From an uncultured bacterium (lineage in GTDB: Bacteria; Patescibacteriota; Saccharimonadia; Saccharimonadales; Saccharimonadaceae): DNA of 64,000 nucleotides. The stretch is from the NCBI GenBank assembly GCA_938030735.1, contig CALHIM010000007.1, positions 62,001 through 126,000 of the forward strand, read 5' to 3'. Both the position numbers and the translations under genes were made by a program. Shown here one piece after another: positions 25,203 through 34,135 of this stretch (positions within the stretch are counted from its first letter, which is position 1; every line of letters begins with the position of its first letter). The notes under the pieces are model-generated. The model searched no databases. It was not told where the DNA came from and worked only from the letters and a program-made list of their open reading frames with translations.

Positions 25203-26390
25203 ATGAAAAAGATTAAGAAGAAGAATTTAGTGATAAATGGCGCAATTTCTCTTGGAGTTGTTGTTGCTGGTGTTATTGCGGCTTTGCCAAAAAGTGCTGA
25301 AGCCGAGAAGAGTGTTGAACAGCTCGATAAAGAAATTAAAGCGCTGGAATCTCAAATTAGCGGTGCGGAATCTCGTGCGAGTGATCTTAGAAATAAAGCG
25401 CAAACACTTCAAAATGAGCTTAGCGGTATTGAAAATGAAAAAGCTACAATTCAATCGCAAATTGCAATATATCAAAAACAATATGAAAAGTTACAGCTTG
25501 AAATTAAAAATAACGAAGAAAGTATTGAACGAAATCGAAATGCTTTGGGATCTATTTTGGCGACAATGTCGCTTGAAGATAATATAACACCAATTGAGCG
25601 GATCGCAGGAAGTAACAATCTTTCGAAAGCGCTTGATAATTTTGAATACCAAAGTGCAGTAAAGAATCAGTTGGTTGAAAAGGTTGATAGTATTAAGCGA
25701 GCAAAAGCTGAACTTGAAAAACAACGAGATGAAGTTAAAGTTGCTTTAACTAACCAGCAACAAGCTGAATCTGCGCTTCAGGAAAAAATTCGCCAGCAGA
25801 ATGAATTAATTGCTCAAACTAAAAATGATGAAGCTGAATATACAAAATATGCAAACGAGCGAAATTCGCAAAAAGCAGCTCTTCAAAAACAACAGCAAGA
25901 TATGATTCAAGCTCAAATTTTGCGTGCAGCCCGAGCGGCTGGTAGCGGGTCGATTCCACAAGCTATTGCTGGAACAAGCAGTTACCCTTGGAATGATGCA
26001 AACTGTTTTGTTGATGCAAATGCAGTAAGCTATGGCGGCGCAGATGGAAATGGAACAGATGGTTATGGCTATGGTTGTCGCCAATGTGTGAGCTATGTTG
26101 CGTGGAAGTTACGCGCAACAAAAGGTATCAACGCTGCGTATTGGGGTAATGCTAAAGATGTGCCAGCTAGCGCACGGCGAGCAGGTTTTCGAACTGGAAG
26201 CACTCCAAAAGTTGGATCATTCGGCGTGATGAGCGGCGGTCAATATGGTCACATTGTTTGGGTTGAAGCCGTGAATGGTAATATGGTTACGATTTCGCAA
26301 TATAATTACTTTGTTAATGGTAGATGGGGTCAATTCTCAACAATGACCGTGCCCGCAAGCACTTATGATACATATGTATATTTCGATTAA
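25203..26390 (+). CDS. PcsB-like secreted peptidoglycan hydrolase (coiled coil + CHAP)
   Basis: 395 residues: signal peptide, long coiled coil (about 35-240, heptads rich in Glu, Lys and Gln), an Ala/Gly linker, and a C-terminal CHAP amidase/endopeptidase domain with catalytic Cys in GCRQCVSYVAWKL near residue 297 and His in GQYGHIVWVE near 350. This is the architecture of PcsB/CwlO-type proteins, whose coiled coil is held off or opened by FtsEX. Its position right after ftsEX supports that role: septum splitting in a monoderm cell. Confidence 0.9.
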   Translation: MKKIKKKNLVINGAISLGVVVAGVIAALPKSAEAEKSVEQLDKEIKALESQISGAESRASDLRNKAQTLQNELSGIENEKATIQSQIAIYQKQYEKLQLEIKNNEESIERNRNALGSILATMSLEDNITPIERIAGSNNLSKALDNFEYQSAVKNQLVEKVDSIKRAKAELEKQRDEVKVALTNQQQAESALQEKIRQQNELIAQTKNDEAEYTKYANERNSQKAALQKQQQDMIQAQILRAARAAGSGSIPQAIAGTSSYPWNDANCFVDANAVSYGGADGNGTDGYGYGCRQCVSYVAWKLRATKGINAAYWGNAKDVPASARRAGFRTGSTPKVGSFGVMSGGQYGHIVWVEAVNGNMVTISQYNYFVNGRWGQFSTMTVPASTYDTYVYFD

Positions 26391-26395
26391 TATTT

Positions 26396-26426
26396 AGCGA
26401 GCCAGTTTAACTGACTCGCTTTTTAT
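26396..26426 (+). terminator. Terminator after the PcsB-like gene
   Basis: AGCGAGCCAGTT and AACTGACTCGCT pair with one mismatch, followed by TTTTTATT. Confidence 0.85.
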
Positions 26427-26594
26427 TATTTGTTATTTTTAGCGATTAACTAAAAGTGCTCATTTAAAAATTCCACGAGGTAGGGTATCTTTATAAAGTT
26501 TTGGATAGATTTTTATCAAAATAAGCTATCAATAAATTTTTATTATTAAAAGTTTCTCTTTATCATGATATAATAAAGAATGAAAGGGGATGTA

Positions 26595-27323
26595 ATGGAT
26601 GTTTTTGTTAAAGAAATAAGGATAAAACCTATACCTAAAGGGAAATACTACTCTGAAATTCCATCAATAAATTCCATTGATTATTTAAATTTGTCTTCTC
26701 CTATTACCTTTTTTATGGGCGAAAATGGGAGCGGTAAATCAACTTTACTTGAAGGTATTGCGGTTTCTTTAGGATTTAATCCTGAGGGAGGAACTGTTAA
26801 TTTTAATTTCGCAACTAAAGAAACGCATTCAAACCTTAGTGAATATATTCAGATTGTTAGAGGGGCTAAGCGACCACGGGATGGATTTTTCTTGAGGGCT
26901 GAAAGTTTTTATAATGTAGCTACTTATCTGGAAGATATATACAGTAGAGAGATTGCTATGGGATATAAGTTAGATTCTTACGGCGGAATCCCTCACGAAC
27001 GCTCACACGGTCAGGCATTCTTAGGTCTGGTTTTAAATAAATTTAAACCTAATGGATTATATATCTTAGATGAACCAGAAGCTGCTCTTTCGCCACAAAA
27101 TCAATTAGCCTTTATGGCAAAGATATATGAACTAACGCAAAGCGGAGCTCAATTCATCATAGCTACTCATTCCCCTATTATTACAGCTTTACCAAATTCA
27201 AAAATATACAATTTTAATGAATCTATTCAAGAAATTGATTATCACGATTCAGAAAGCTATCAAATTACAAAACTTACTTTAGAAAATCCTGAGCTTATAT
27301 TGCGAAATCTTTTGAAGAAATAA
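26595..27323 (+). CDS. AAA/ABC-type ATPase, stand-alone (COG3910-like)
   Basis: About 242 residues with Walker A FMGENGSGKSTLLEG, a HGQAFLGL segment in place of the ABC signature, Walker B GLYILDEPEAALSP and the His switch ATHSPI, as in predicted ATPases of the overload/SMC-like group. TATAAT is at 26569-26574. ATG 26595 follows AAGGGGA at good spacing; an earlier ATG at 26580 is also possible. It is isolated, lacks the TTTCGAAA words common in its neighbours, and may be acquired. Its role is unknown, and no partner nuclease is adjacent. Confidence 0.75.
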   Translation: MDVFVKEIRIKPIPKGKYYSEIPSINSIDYLNLSSPITFFMGENGSGKSTLLEGIAVSLGFNPEGGTVNFNFATKETHSNLSEYIQIVRGAKRPRDGFFLRAESFYNVATYLEDIYSREIAMGYKLDSYGGIPHERSHGQAFLGLVLNKFKPNGLYILDEPEAALSPQNQLAFMAKIYELTQSGAQFIIATHSPIITALPNSKIYNFNESIQEIDYHDSESYQITKLTLENPELILRNLLKK

Positions 27324-27406
27324 AATAATATATAGCACAAAAACAGTGCAAATTCAAATTATTTTAAGGCACCAAATATTAAACTTATCTTTCAGAACTT
27401 ATTTTT

Positions 27407-27435
27407 TTGTTATGCTTGTGCTTTTGTGATATAAT
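27407..27435 (+). promoter_or_regulatory. Promoter of ctpA, leaderless
   Basis: TTGTTA (27407-27412), 17 bp spacer and TATAAT (27430-27435), with ATG 27443 seven bases later. This rules out an upstream TTG at 27407 as the start, because that codon is part of the -35 box. Confidence 0.75.
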
Positions 27436-27442
27436 GGAAATT

Positions 27443-28624
27443 ATGGATAGAGGTAAAAAAGTTGAACGCTCAACGCTGGTTTTGGTTTCAGTTTTTATGC
27501 TGGTTTTAGGCTTTGCGGGTGGCTCAAGGATAGATGACATTAGAAATTTAATTGCGCCAGTTTTTGGACTGAAAAAGGTTGAAAGAATAGATTTTTCGAA
27601 TGTCGAAAAAACTTATCAAGCTTTAGCCTCAAATTTTGATGGCGAAATTGATAAACAAAAAATTATCGATGGTGCTTCGAAAGGTTTAGTTGAAGCGGTG
27701 GGAGACAAATATACAGAGTATATGACTTCTAAAGAAGCTGAAGAATTTAATAAGAGTTTAAGTGGCGACGTTGGAGCGGGAATTGGTGTTGAGCTCGCAA
27801 AAGATGGCGACTCTGTTAAAGTTGTGCGAGTTTTAGCTAAAAATCCAGCTGAAAGTGCAGGAATTTTAGTGGGTGATGTTATTTCGAAAATTAATGGCGA
27901 AGATGTTTCGAAAGAAAATACTTCTGAAATTAGCAAAAAAATTCGTGGAGACGCTGGAACAACTGTTAAGATTGGTATAATTCGTGGTAGCGAAAATAAA
28001 GAATTCTCAGTAACACGCGCAAAAATTGAAAATCCAAGTGTGGAACTCTCGAAAAGAGATGGTATTGCAACGCTTTCAATTTATCGTTTTGATAGCGAAA
28101 CTGGTGTTTTAGCAAAAAAATATGCCGAAGAAATTAAAAATGAGGGAATTTCGAAAGTTATTTTAGATCTACGCGGAAATGGCGGCGGATACGTTCAAGC
28201 TGCAAAAACTGTTGCAAGCTTATGGCTTGAAAAAAATGCTTTGATCGTTAGTGAAAAAACTGGTTCAAAAACGGTTGAAGAGATTCGAGCGACTGGTGAT
28301 AATCCTTTGAAAGGTGTTAAAACTGTAATTCTGCTTGACGGCTCCTCGGCTAGTGCGAGCGAAATCGTTGCAGGCGCTTTAAAAGAGCATAAAGCTGCTC
28401 AAATTGTTGGTGAAAAATCTTATGGTAAGGGAAGTGTTCAAACTACTATCGATATGCCAAATGGAGCTTTATTAAAAGTTACAATTGCGAAATGGTTTAC
28501 GCCGAGTGGAAAAAATATTTCGAACAATGGAATTTCGCCAGATATTGAAGTGAATGTACCGAAGGGTGAAAGTTATTTATTGAATGATACTCAAAAAAAT
28601 AAGGCATTAGAAATTTTAAAATAA
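27443..28624 (+). CDS. ctpA: C-terminal processing peptidase (S41, CtpA-like)
   Basis: Secreted or anchored serine protease. An N-terminal membrane helix (LVLVSVFMLVLGFAGG) is followed by a helical region, a PDZ domain (about 100-185, GAGIGVELAKDGD to IIRGSE) and the S41 catalytic domain with LDLRGNGGGYVQAA, the nucleophile Ser in SSASASEI and the general-base Lys in SYGKGSVQT. The 394-residue length is typical. It is probably in one operon with the receiver protein downstream. Confidence 0.93.
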   Translation: MDRGKKVERSTLVLVSVFMLVLGFAGGSRIDDIRNLIAPVFGLKKVERIDFSNVEKTYQALASNFDGEIDKQKIIDGASKGLVEAVGDKYTEYMTSKEAEEFNKSLSGDVGAGIGVELAKDGDSVKVVRVLAKNPAESAGILVGDVISKINGEDVSKENTSEISKKIRGDAGTTVKIGIIRGSENKEFSVTRAKIENPSVELSKRDGIATLSIYRFDSETGVLAKKYAEEIKNEGISKVILDLRGNGGGYVQAAKTVASLWLEKNALIVSEKTGSKTVEEIRATGDNPLKGVKTVILLDGSSASASEIVAGALKEHKAAQIVGEKSYGKGSVQTTIDMPNGALLKVTIAKWFTPSGKNISNNGISPDIEVNVPKGESYLLNDTQKNKALEILK

Positions 28625-28650
28625 TTGCAGACTACTATTTAGGAGGGAAA

Positions 28651-29040
28651 ATGGAGACAAGAAAAAAGATCTTATTGGTCGAAGATGATGAGGTTTTGGC
28701 TAGCGTATACCGCGCAAGGCTCGAGATGGAAGATTTTGAGGTTATGGAAGTTCATGACGGCGAGCAAGCATTGACTGCAGCTTTAAAATATCGTCCAGAT
28801 TTAATGATTCTTGATGCAATGATGCCAAAAATCTCTGGCTTTGATGTATTGGATATCCTTCGAAACACTCCTGAGACAATGAATTTGCAAATTATTATGC
28901 TGACCGCTTTAAGTCAAGAAAGTGATCGTGAGCGAGCTGAAAAACTTGGCGTTGATGAATATCTTGTTAAATCTCAGGTGATGATTTCGGATGTGATTGA
29001 TAAAGTCCGTGAACATCTAGGCATTGGTGAAGATTACTAG
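28651..29040 (+). CDS. Stand-alone response-regulator receiver protein
   Basis: 129 residues: acidic pocket LLVEDDEV, phosphoacceptor Asp in LMILDAMMPKISG near residue 54, Thr in IIMLTALS and Lys in YLVKSQ. No output domain is present. The kinase that feeds it is not adjacent; one candidate is the soluble kinase at 15903. An AGGAGG lies before the ATG. Confidence 0.9.
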   Translation: METRKKILLVEDDEVLASVYRARLEMEDFEVMEVHDGEQALTAALKYRPDLMILDAMMPKISGFDVLDILRNTPETMNLQIIMLTALSQESDRERAEKLGVDEYLVKSQVMISDVIDKVREHLGIGEDY

Positions 29041-29061
29041 CAGATCCAAAATAAGTAAAAT

Positions 29062-29098
29062 AAAAAATGAGTCAATCTTTCGAAAGGCTCATTTTTTA
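29062..29098. terminator. Bidirectional terminator between the receiver gene and rpmA
   Basis: AAAAAATGAG and CTCATTTTTT form a 10 bp stem whose loop carries CTTTCGAAAG. It serves convergent genes on both strands. Confidence 0.85.
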
Positions 29099-29104
29099 TT
29101 GCAA

Positions 29105-29383
29105 TTACGCAGCAACAACTTCTACAACTGTGCGTCGTTCAGTTTTACCGGTAAATTTGCGTTTTTGAATTTGTTTAAACTTCACAACGCCAGTTTGCTT
29201 AGCGTGGATTGTAAAGTTTCGGCTCATGTAAGTTCCTTCGCCGGCTAATTTGGTTGCACCAGTTTGTCGAACGAGAACTTCGCCCTCGTTAACTTTTTGG
29301 CCACCAAATCGTTTAACACCAAGACGTTGACCGGCGTTATTGTGGACGTTCTTACTTGAACCACCCGATTTAACGTGTGACAT
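29105..29383 (-). CDS. rpmA: 50S ribosomal protein bL27
   Basis: Ribosomal protein whose N-terminus reaches the peptidyl-transferase centre. The 92 residues include SGGSSKNVHNNAGQRLGVKRFGG and VLVRQTGATKLAGEGTYMSRNFTIHA, matching the family. There is no Firmicutes-type cleavable N-terminal extension. Its usual partner rplU (bL21) is not adjacent; instead it overlaps the end of an RNA methyltransferase gene by 14 bases and is led by AAGGAG inside that gene. Confidence 0.95.
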   Translation of the reverse strand: MSHVKSGGSSKNVHNNAGQRLGVKRFGGQKVNEGEVLVRQTGATKLAGEGTYMSRNFTIHAKQTGVVKFKQIQKRKFTGKTERRTVVEVVAA

Positions 29384-30596
29384 TTTTACTCCTTATTAGT
29401 ACTAATAATTCACGCGCCACAACTTGATTTTCGCGATAATATATTAAATCTTGTGGTTTAACGCGCATAAATTCTTTTCTATTATAACCCAGCTCGTTTA
29501 AAAAGTCAACAAGTGGAAGGTGAGAAAAATCACCATTTTGAGTTTTCCAGGCGGGAACAGCAATGCAGATCTGTGTGCCTTCTGGAATTTGATGGGCTAG
29601 ATTTTTCAAAAAATTCGAAATTATACGATTACAGTTTTCGCGAACTTCTGCTAATTTTTTGGGCGAAGGTGGAGCAGAGAATGGTTGCCCTAAGTAGGTC
29701 TCGCAAACCACGCTTGAAAGTTTTTTTGCAAAACTCCATTTTTCAAATGTAGCATCAGCCTCGTAAATTTCTCCAATTTCACCATGCGGTTTAAACTCTC
29801 GCATAAACCAATCACTATTTTCTTTCGAAAACTCCACCATTTTTTCACTTAAATCTGTTCCGTTTGCTTTAAAACCTTTTAGAAGTGCTTCTTGAATAAC
29901 TGTGCCAGTTCCGCAAAAAGGATCGAGGATCTCTGGCTTTTCAAAAGTTTTTTTACCGACAAGCGCTTGAATCTGTGGCTGATTTTCGCCAACACCAAGA
30001 TTGATCATTGTTTGGGCGAGTTTTGGCGGCAGCATCCCAACAAAAGCATCGCGCTTTGGCCTGTTTTGATCGCGTCTAGCGTAGCTTGTGATATTTTGCG
30101 CGCCTTCACTTAAAGCAATAATCGTTTTTTTACCGCCACGAACTGCTAAAATTTCGATTTTTTTCTCGCTTAAGCCAAGCTTATTATTATGTGAAATTGC
30201 AGTTGAAAGTTCGGCAGTTTTTGAAGGGATTATTCGCACTGAAATGCCGTGATTTTTAAGCTTTTGTTTAATAATTGCTCCAGTTTTCGAAACTTCGTTT
30301 GCCCGAGTTTTTAAGCCATAGGTTGAAATTCCTAGTGTAATTTTTCCGCTAAAATCCGCAAAATCGTGTTCAAAAATTTTGGTTATTTTTTTTGAAACAT
30401 CTCGCCAATCTGTTGAATTGACTTCAAAAATAACTTGGCCGGTTTTTAAAATTGAGCCAAAATGCGAAACATTGAGTTTTTCGGTTTCAATAAGACAGGC
30501 GTAATCACCCAGCACGCGAATTTTATCGCCGCCAAAAACACTTTCGAGTTCGGCGATCCCGATACTTGGCTGACGCCCTAAAATTGCAATTTTCAT
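29370..30596 (-). CDS. THUMP-like / UPF0020-type RNA methyltransferase
   Basis: 408 residues. The N-terminal half (about 1-190) is a possible RNA-binding module with LGISTYGLKTRANEVSKTG, and the C-terminal half is a Rossmann methyltransferase with the SAM motif ILDPFCGTGTVIQEALLKG near residue 225 and GTDLSEKMVEFS. The catalytic NPPY/DPPY loop is replaced by ETYLGQPF, so it may be a variant of the Trm11/TrmG10 guanosine-N2 group. It is likely a tRNA or rRNA methylase; co-transcription with rpmA supports translation. Confidence 0.75.
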   Translation of the reverse strand: MKIAILGRQPSIGIAELESVFGGDKIRVLGDYACLIETEKLNVSHFGSILKTGQVIFEVNSTDWRDVSKKITKIFEHDFADFSGKITLGISTYGLKTRANEVSKTGAIIKQKLKNHGISVRIIPSKTAELSTAISHNNKLGLSEKKIEILAVRGGKKTIIALSEGAQNITSYARRDQNRPKRDAFVGMLPPKLAQTMINLGVGENQPQIQALVGKKTFEKPEILDPFCGTGTVIQEALLKGFKANGTDLSEKMVEFSKENSDWFMREFKPHGEIGEIYEADATFEKWSFAKKLSSVVCETYLGQPFSAPPSPKKLAEVRENCNRIISNFLKNLAHQIPEGTQICIAVPAWKTQNGDFSHLPLVDFLNELGYNRKEFMRVKPQDLIYYRENQVVARELLVLIRSKNVTR

Positions 30597-30760
30597 TCTT
30601 AAATTGTATCATAAAAAGTTAAAATCAGCAATTTTTAAAGAGATTATTTGCTTTATTTTAGAAACATAACGAGTTGTTGGCGGGTGAATTTTTTCTGATA
30701 TTCAACTAATATTCAATCAGATATAAATATTTTTTAATGTTTATGGTATAATAGAACTAT

Positions 30761-31858
30761 ATGGAAGAAGATATTAGAACTGAAAATGCTGAGATTAAAA
30801 ATACTGAAAATCTAACAGAAAACGAGGCTGAAATTTTAAGTAAAGACCAAAATTTTGAAGAAGCTGAAAGTTCGAAAAAAGATGAATCAACTGATATTTT
30901 TCAGTGGGCAAATTTGACTGATGGAATTAAAAATGAGCTTGATGTAGAATTTTTCTTATTTAATAAAAATTTTGTGCCTTTTACAACTAGTTTTTCGAGC
31001 GAACTAAACTCGCAAATTAAGCCGTTGTTTTTGTTTGATATGATAAACTTTGTAAATATGGGTGCAGGAACTGGTTTAAGCGTGCGAGACTATGAAATGG
31101 ATGGTGGCGCAGGTAAAGACGTGCTTTTAAAAACTGAACTACAAAAAGTTCAACACGCTGATGCGCTATTAAACATAATCGAAACGCAATATTCCGACAT
31201 TGTGGAATTTAGCGAAAATGAACACGATTTTAAGCGGATTAAGGGAATTTTGGCAAGGTTTACAAATTCGAAAGGCGAGAAATTTTATGTTGCTAAACAA
31301 ATTATGCAAGGGCAGGTTTTGCGCGGAGCAACTGCTTGGGAATTTCGAAATGGTAAATTTGGTGCATTTGAGCCTGAATTTGGTTTAAAAATCCAGCCAG
31401 ATAATCAAGTTTTGATCGTAAATAATGATATCTTTATTTTCAACCAAGGAAAATTCGAAAAACTCTTTAATTACGATTATAAAAAACAAGTTTTAGCTGA
31501 TAAAAAAGTTTTGGAAATCGAAAGAAAGTATAAATTGAGTTTTCCTGATGGTTTAGATTTGCAAACTTTGGTTCGCGAACACAAAAAGGCTGCTACGAAA
31601 TTACAAAGAATGGATGAAATTGGTGAAATTTCACAAGAAAAAGTGGTTGAATATGCCGATGAAATGCAGCTTGAATTAATGACGGACGACAACGGTGCGA
31701 TCATTATTATGGATGGCAACGATTTGGATATGTTTGTGAATTTAATTAATGAAGATTATATCTTGAGTGAAATCACTGGGCGCCGTTATGAAATTAAAAG
31801 TAAAAAATTGCTCGACGAGCCAGAAGGTGAACCGCCACGAATGATCGGAAGTGAGTAG
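30761..31858 (+). CDS. Uncharacterised protein, possibly DUF4868 (KwaB-like)
   Basis: 365 residues, no signal or membrane segment. After an acidic, low-complexity N-terminus (about 1-45) there is a globular domain with VLIVNNDIFIFNQGKFEKLFNYDYKKQVL-like strands (about 225-255), then a helical part and a C-terminus ILSEITGRRYEIKSKK. This layout resembles DUF4868 proteins, the family of the Kiwa defence protein KwaB, but the match is from memory and uncertain. No KwaA-like membrane gene is adjacent. TATAAT lies eight bases before the ATG, and the Pif1-like helicase follows nine bases after the stop. Confidence 0.5.
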   Translation: MEEDIRTENAEIKNTENLTENEAEILSKDQNFEEAESSKKDESTDIFQWANLTDGIKNELDVEFFLFNKNFVPFTTSFSSELNSQIKPLFLFDMINFVNMGAGTGLSVRDYEMDGGAGKDVLLKTELQKVQHADALLNIIETQYSDIVEFSENEHDFKRIKGILARFTNSKGEKFYVAKQIMQGQVLRGATAWEFRNGKFGAFEPEFGLKIQPDNQVLIVNNDIFIFNQGKFEKLFNYDYKKQVLADKKVLEIERKYKLSFPDGLDLQTLVREHKKAATKLQRMDEIGEISQEKVVEYADEMQLELMTDDNGAIIIMDGNDLDMFVNLINEDYILSEITGRRYEIKSKKLLDEPEGEPPRMIGSE

Positions 31859-31867
31859 TTTTCGAAA

Positions 31868-33418
31868 ATGAAGCAAGCGTTAGCACTGGAGATTATGCTC
31901 TCAGGCGAAAATGTTTTTTTAACTGGTGCGGCAGGAAGCGGAAAAACTTTCACGCTTAACCAGTTTATTAAGCTTGCAAAAAATTCTGGAAAAAAGGTTA
32001 GCGTTACGGCTACTACCGGTTTAGCGGCAACTCATCTTGGAGGAAATACTATTCACGCTTGGAGCGGAATTGGAATTTATGATTACCTTTCGAGAAAATT
32101 TTTCGAAAAATTCCCAAAAACGCGGGCTGAAATTATTAAAAATACAGATATTCTTGTGATTGACGAAATCTCTATGTTGCACGATTTTCGACTAGATATG
32201 GTTGAAGAAATTTGTCGCACAATTCGCCAAAATGATAAGCCTTTTGGTGGGATTCAAGTAATTTTATGTGGTGATTTTTTTCAGCTACCGCCAATTAACC
32301 GAGCTGGTGGGCGAACTGGCAGCTTTGCAATTCATTCGAACGCCTGGAAACTTGCCGAATTTACAATTTGCTATCTTGAGGAAAATCACCGCCAAAAAAA
32401 TGATGAGCTATCTGAAATTTTAAACGCACTGAGAGCGGATGATTTACGCCGAAAACACGCTCAAAGTTTGCTTGATCGTATTGACGTTGAGCCTAATTTT
32501 GAAAGTGATGATTTTTCGAAAAACTTAACCGAACTCCACACTACTAATATAGATGTTGATAAAATAAATGAACAAAAACTTACCGAACTCGAAGGTGAGG
32601 AATTTCATTTTTCGCAAACTACAACTGGTGCGAAAAACTATGTTGAAACTTTACAGAAATCTGTTCTTGCGCCAGAACTCTTGCGACTTAAAAAAGGTGC
32701 TTTAGTGATGGCAGTAAAAAATGCCCAAAACCGCCAATATGTTAATGGTTCAATTGGTGAAGTTATTGATTTTGAAAGATTAACAGATTACCCGATTGTT
32801 CAATTTCGAAATGGTAAAATTATTACAATGGTGCCAGAAACTTGGGAGATGCGTGATGGCGAAAAAAAGCGAGCAAGTATTATGCAAATTCCACTCCGAC
32901 TAGCATATGCAATTACAGTTCATAAAAGTCAGGGGATGACACTCGATGCTGCACGAATCGACCTTCGAAAAGCCTTTTCTGAAGGAATGGGTTATGTGGC
33001 GCTTTCTCGTGTTCGCTCGCTTGATAAACTTTATTTACTTGGAATAAATCGCACCGCTTTGATGGTTAGTGAAGAGGCACAAAAGATTGATTTTAGACTT
33101 AAAAATGAAAGCTTAAAAGCTGAAAAGCGTTTTTCGCACTTAAAAGAAGTTGCTAAAAAGCGTGAAGCGGGCGAAATTGTTGAGGCAGCGCAACCATCAA
33201 AAACAACTTGGGCTGAAAAGCTTGAAAAAATGCGGCAAGAATATCCAAATGCATATCGTGCGTGGAGACTTGTTGATGATTCGAAATTACAAGAAATGGT
33301 TTTCGAAAATGGCAAAATTGATGCAGATTTAATTACTAAATTAAGCAAAGAACTCGGTCGCCATAAAGGTTCGATTGAAGCTCGCATTAAAAAACTTTTT
33401 GGTGAAGATGCTATATAA
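31868..33418 (+). CDS. Pif1-like superfamily 1B DNA helicase
   Basis: 516 residues. Walker A LTGAAGSGKTFTLNQF near residue 18, motif Ia TTGLAA, TIHAWSGIG, Walker B ILVIDEISML, motif III GDFFQLPP, and motifs V-VI TVHKSQGMTLD with YVALSRV are all present, giving a complete 5'-3' helicase. Beyond the helicase core, about 110 residues carry a charged helix and a C-terminal helical segment (LSKELGRHKGSIEARIKKL) that looks like a helix-turn-helix. It is likely co-transcribed with the preceding gene. Confidence 0.9.
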   Translation: MKQALALEIMLSGENVFLTGAAGSGKTFTLNQFIKLAKNSGKKVSVTATTGLAATHLGGNTIHAWSGIGIYDYLSRKFFEKFPKTRAEIIKNTDILVIDEISMLHDFRLDMVEEICRTIRQNDKPFGGIQVILCGDFFQLPPINRAGGRTGSFAIHSNAWKLAEFTICYLEENHRQKNDELSEILNALRADDLRRKHAQSLLDRIDVEPNFESDDFSKNLTELHTTNIDVDKINEQKLTELEGEEFHFSQTTTGAKNYVETLQKSVLAPELLRLKKGALVMAVKNAQNRQYVNGSIGEVIDFERLTDYPIVQFRNGKIITMVPETWEMRDGEKKRASIMQIPLRLAYAITVHKSQGMTLDAARIDLRKAFSEGMGYVALSRVRSLDKLYLLGINRTALMVSEEAQKIDFRLKNESLKAEKRFSHLKEVAKKREAGEIVEAAQPSKTTWAEKLEKMRQEYPNAYRAWRLVDDSKLQEMVFENGKIDADLITKLSKELGRHKGSIEARIKKLFGEDAI

Positions 33419-33460
33419 AGTAGATTTTTAGTTAATTTGTTTAAAATTAATTGTGTACAG

Positions 33461-33488
33461 AAGGCTTTCGAAAATTCGAGAGTCTTTT
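33461..33488 (+). terminator. Terminator after the Pif1-like gene
   Basis: AAGGCTTTCGAA and TTCGAGAGTCTT pair over 12 positions with two G-U pairs, followed by TTTT. The rest of 33489-33657 is AT-rich with no gene that I can see. Confidence 0.75.
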
Positions 33489-33657
33489 AGTTTTGAACAT
33501 TTTTTATGGAATAGTGAGGGTGAAGATTTAAAAATATGAAAACAATAAAATAGTGAAATGTCAAAAAATAAAATAAAATAAAACTATACAATGTCAAGCG
33601 AACAGATTACTGGCAGAGGGTTTTAAAATGTTTTAAAATAATTTAGCATAAAAGCTA

Positions 33658-33686
33658 TTGACTTTTAAAAAAACTTATGCTATTAT
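33658..33686 (+). promoter_or_regulatory. Promoter of the small Lys-rich membrane protein
   Basis: TTGACT (33658-33663), 17 bp spacer and TATTAT (33681-33686), with an upstream TGC. The spacer strongly resembles that of the minus-strand promoter at 1902-1930. Confidence 0.75.
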
Positions 33687-33742
33687 ATAAACATACAAAA
33701 CAATTAAGATCAAATAAGTCAAATAAACAAAAAAGGAAAAAA

Positions 33743-34048
33743 ATGACAAAAAAACAAACAGAAACAAAAATTGCTAAAAAAACTACGGCTAAAAAAGTTG
33801 CTGAAAAAACTACAAAAGTTTCAAAAAAAGAACAAGATATTAAAAAAGCTAAAACTTTGCTTACAAATAATGGAATTATTATCGCTGAAGATGGAACAGT
33901 AGTGGTTGACCAAGTTACGCAAGATTTTCGAAGTGCAGTTTTAGTTCTTTCACTTGCAATCAATCTTGTTGTATTTGTAACATATTTGATTCTAATGTCT
34001 ACAACAAAATATGATACTGCATTAATTAGCGCATTATTGCCACGATAA
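33743..34048 (+). CDS. Small Lys/Thr-rich protein with C-terminal membrane helix
   Basis: 101 residues: a strongly basic N-terminal third of Lys, Thr and Ala repeats (residues 1-35), a short segment around GIIIAEDGTVVVDQV, and one membrane helix (AVLVLSLAINLVVFVTYLILM). ATG 33743 follows AAAAGGAAA; the frame is open further upstream but overlaps the promoter. The basic tail could bind nucleic acid at the membrane. I do not recognise a family. Confidence 0.7.
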   Translation: MTKKQTETKIAKKTTAKKVAEKTTKVSKKEQDIKKAKTLLTNNGIIIAEDGTVVVDQVTQDFRSAVLVLSLAINLVVFVTYLILMSTTKYDTALISALLPR

Positions 34049-34077
34049 ATTAGTTTTCAACAATTAAACACAAGCAT

Positions 34078-34135
34078 TGTGGAAAAGCGGGGAATATCTG
34101 TTAAAAGGCTTGCTTTTCCACATAGTTGTGGAAAA
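34078..34135. promoter_or_regulatory. Cluster of three DnaA-box-like sites
   Basis: TTTTCCACA occurs three times within 58 bases: reversed at 34078-34086, forward at 34114-34122 and reversed at 34127-34135. It matches the relaxed DnaA box TTWTNCACA. The last two also form a perfect 9 bp hairpin around TAGT. The cluster lies before the division and cell-wall gene cluster. Confidence 0.45.

Noticed and set aside
23412..26390. ftsEX plus CHAP protein as a new secretion system
   Set aside because: The trio matches the known FtsEX-PcsB septal hydrolase module, so no new function is needed.
29024..29248. Plus-strand frame running from the receiver gene over rpmA
   Set aside because: It crosses a bidirectional terminator and lies antisense to bL27.
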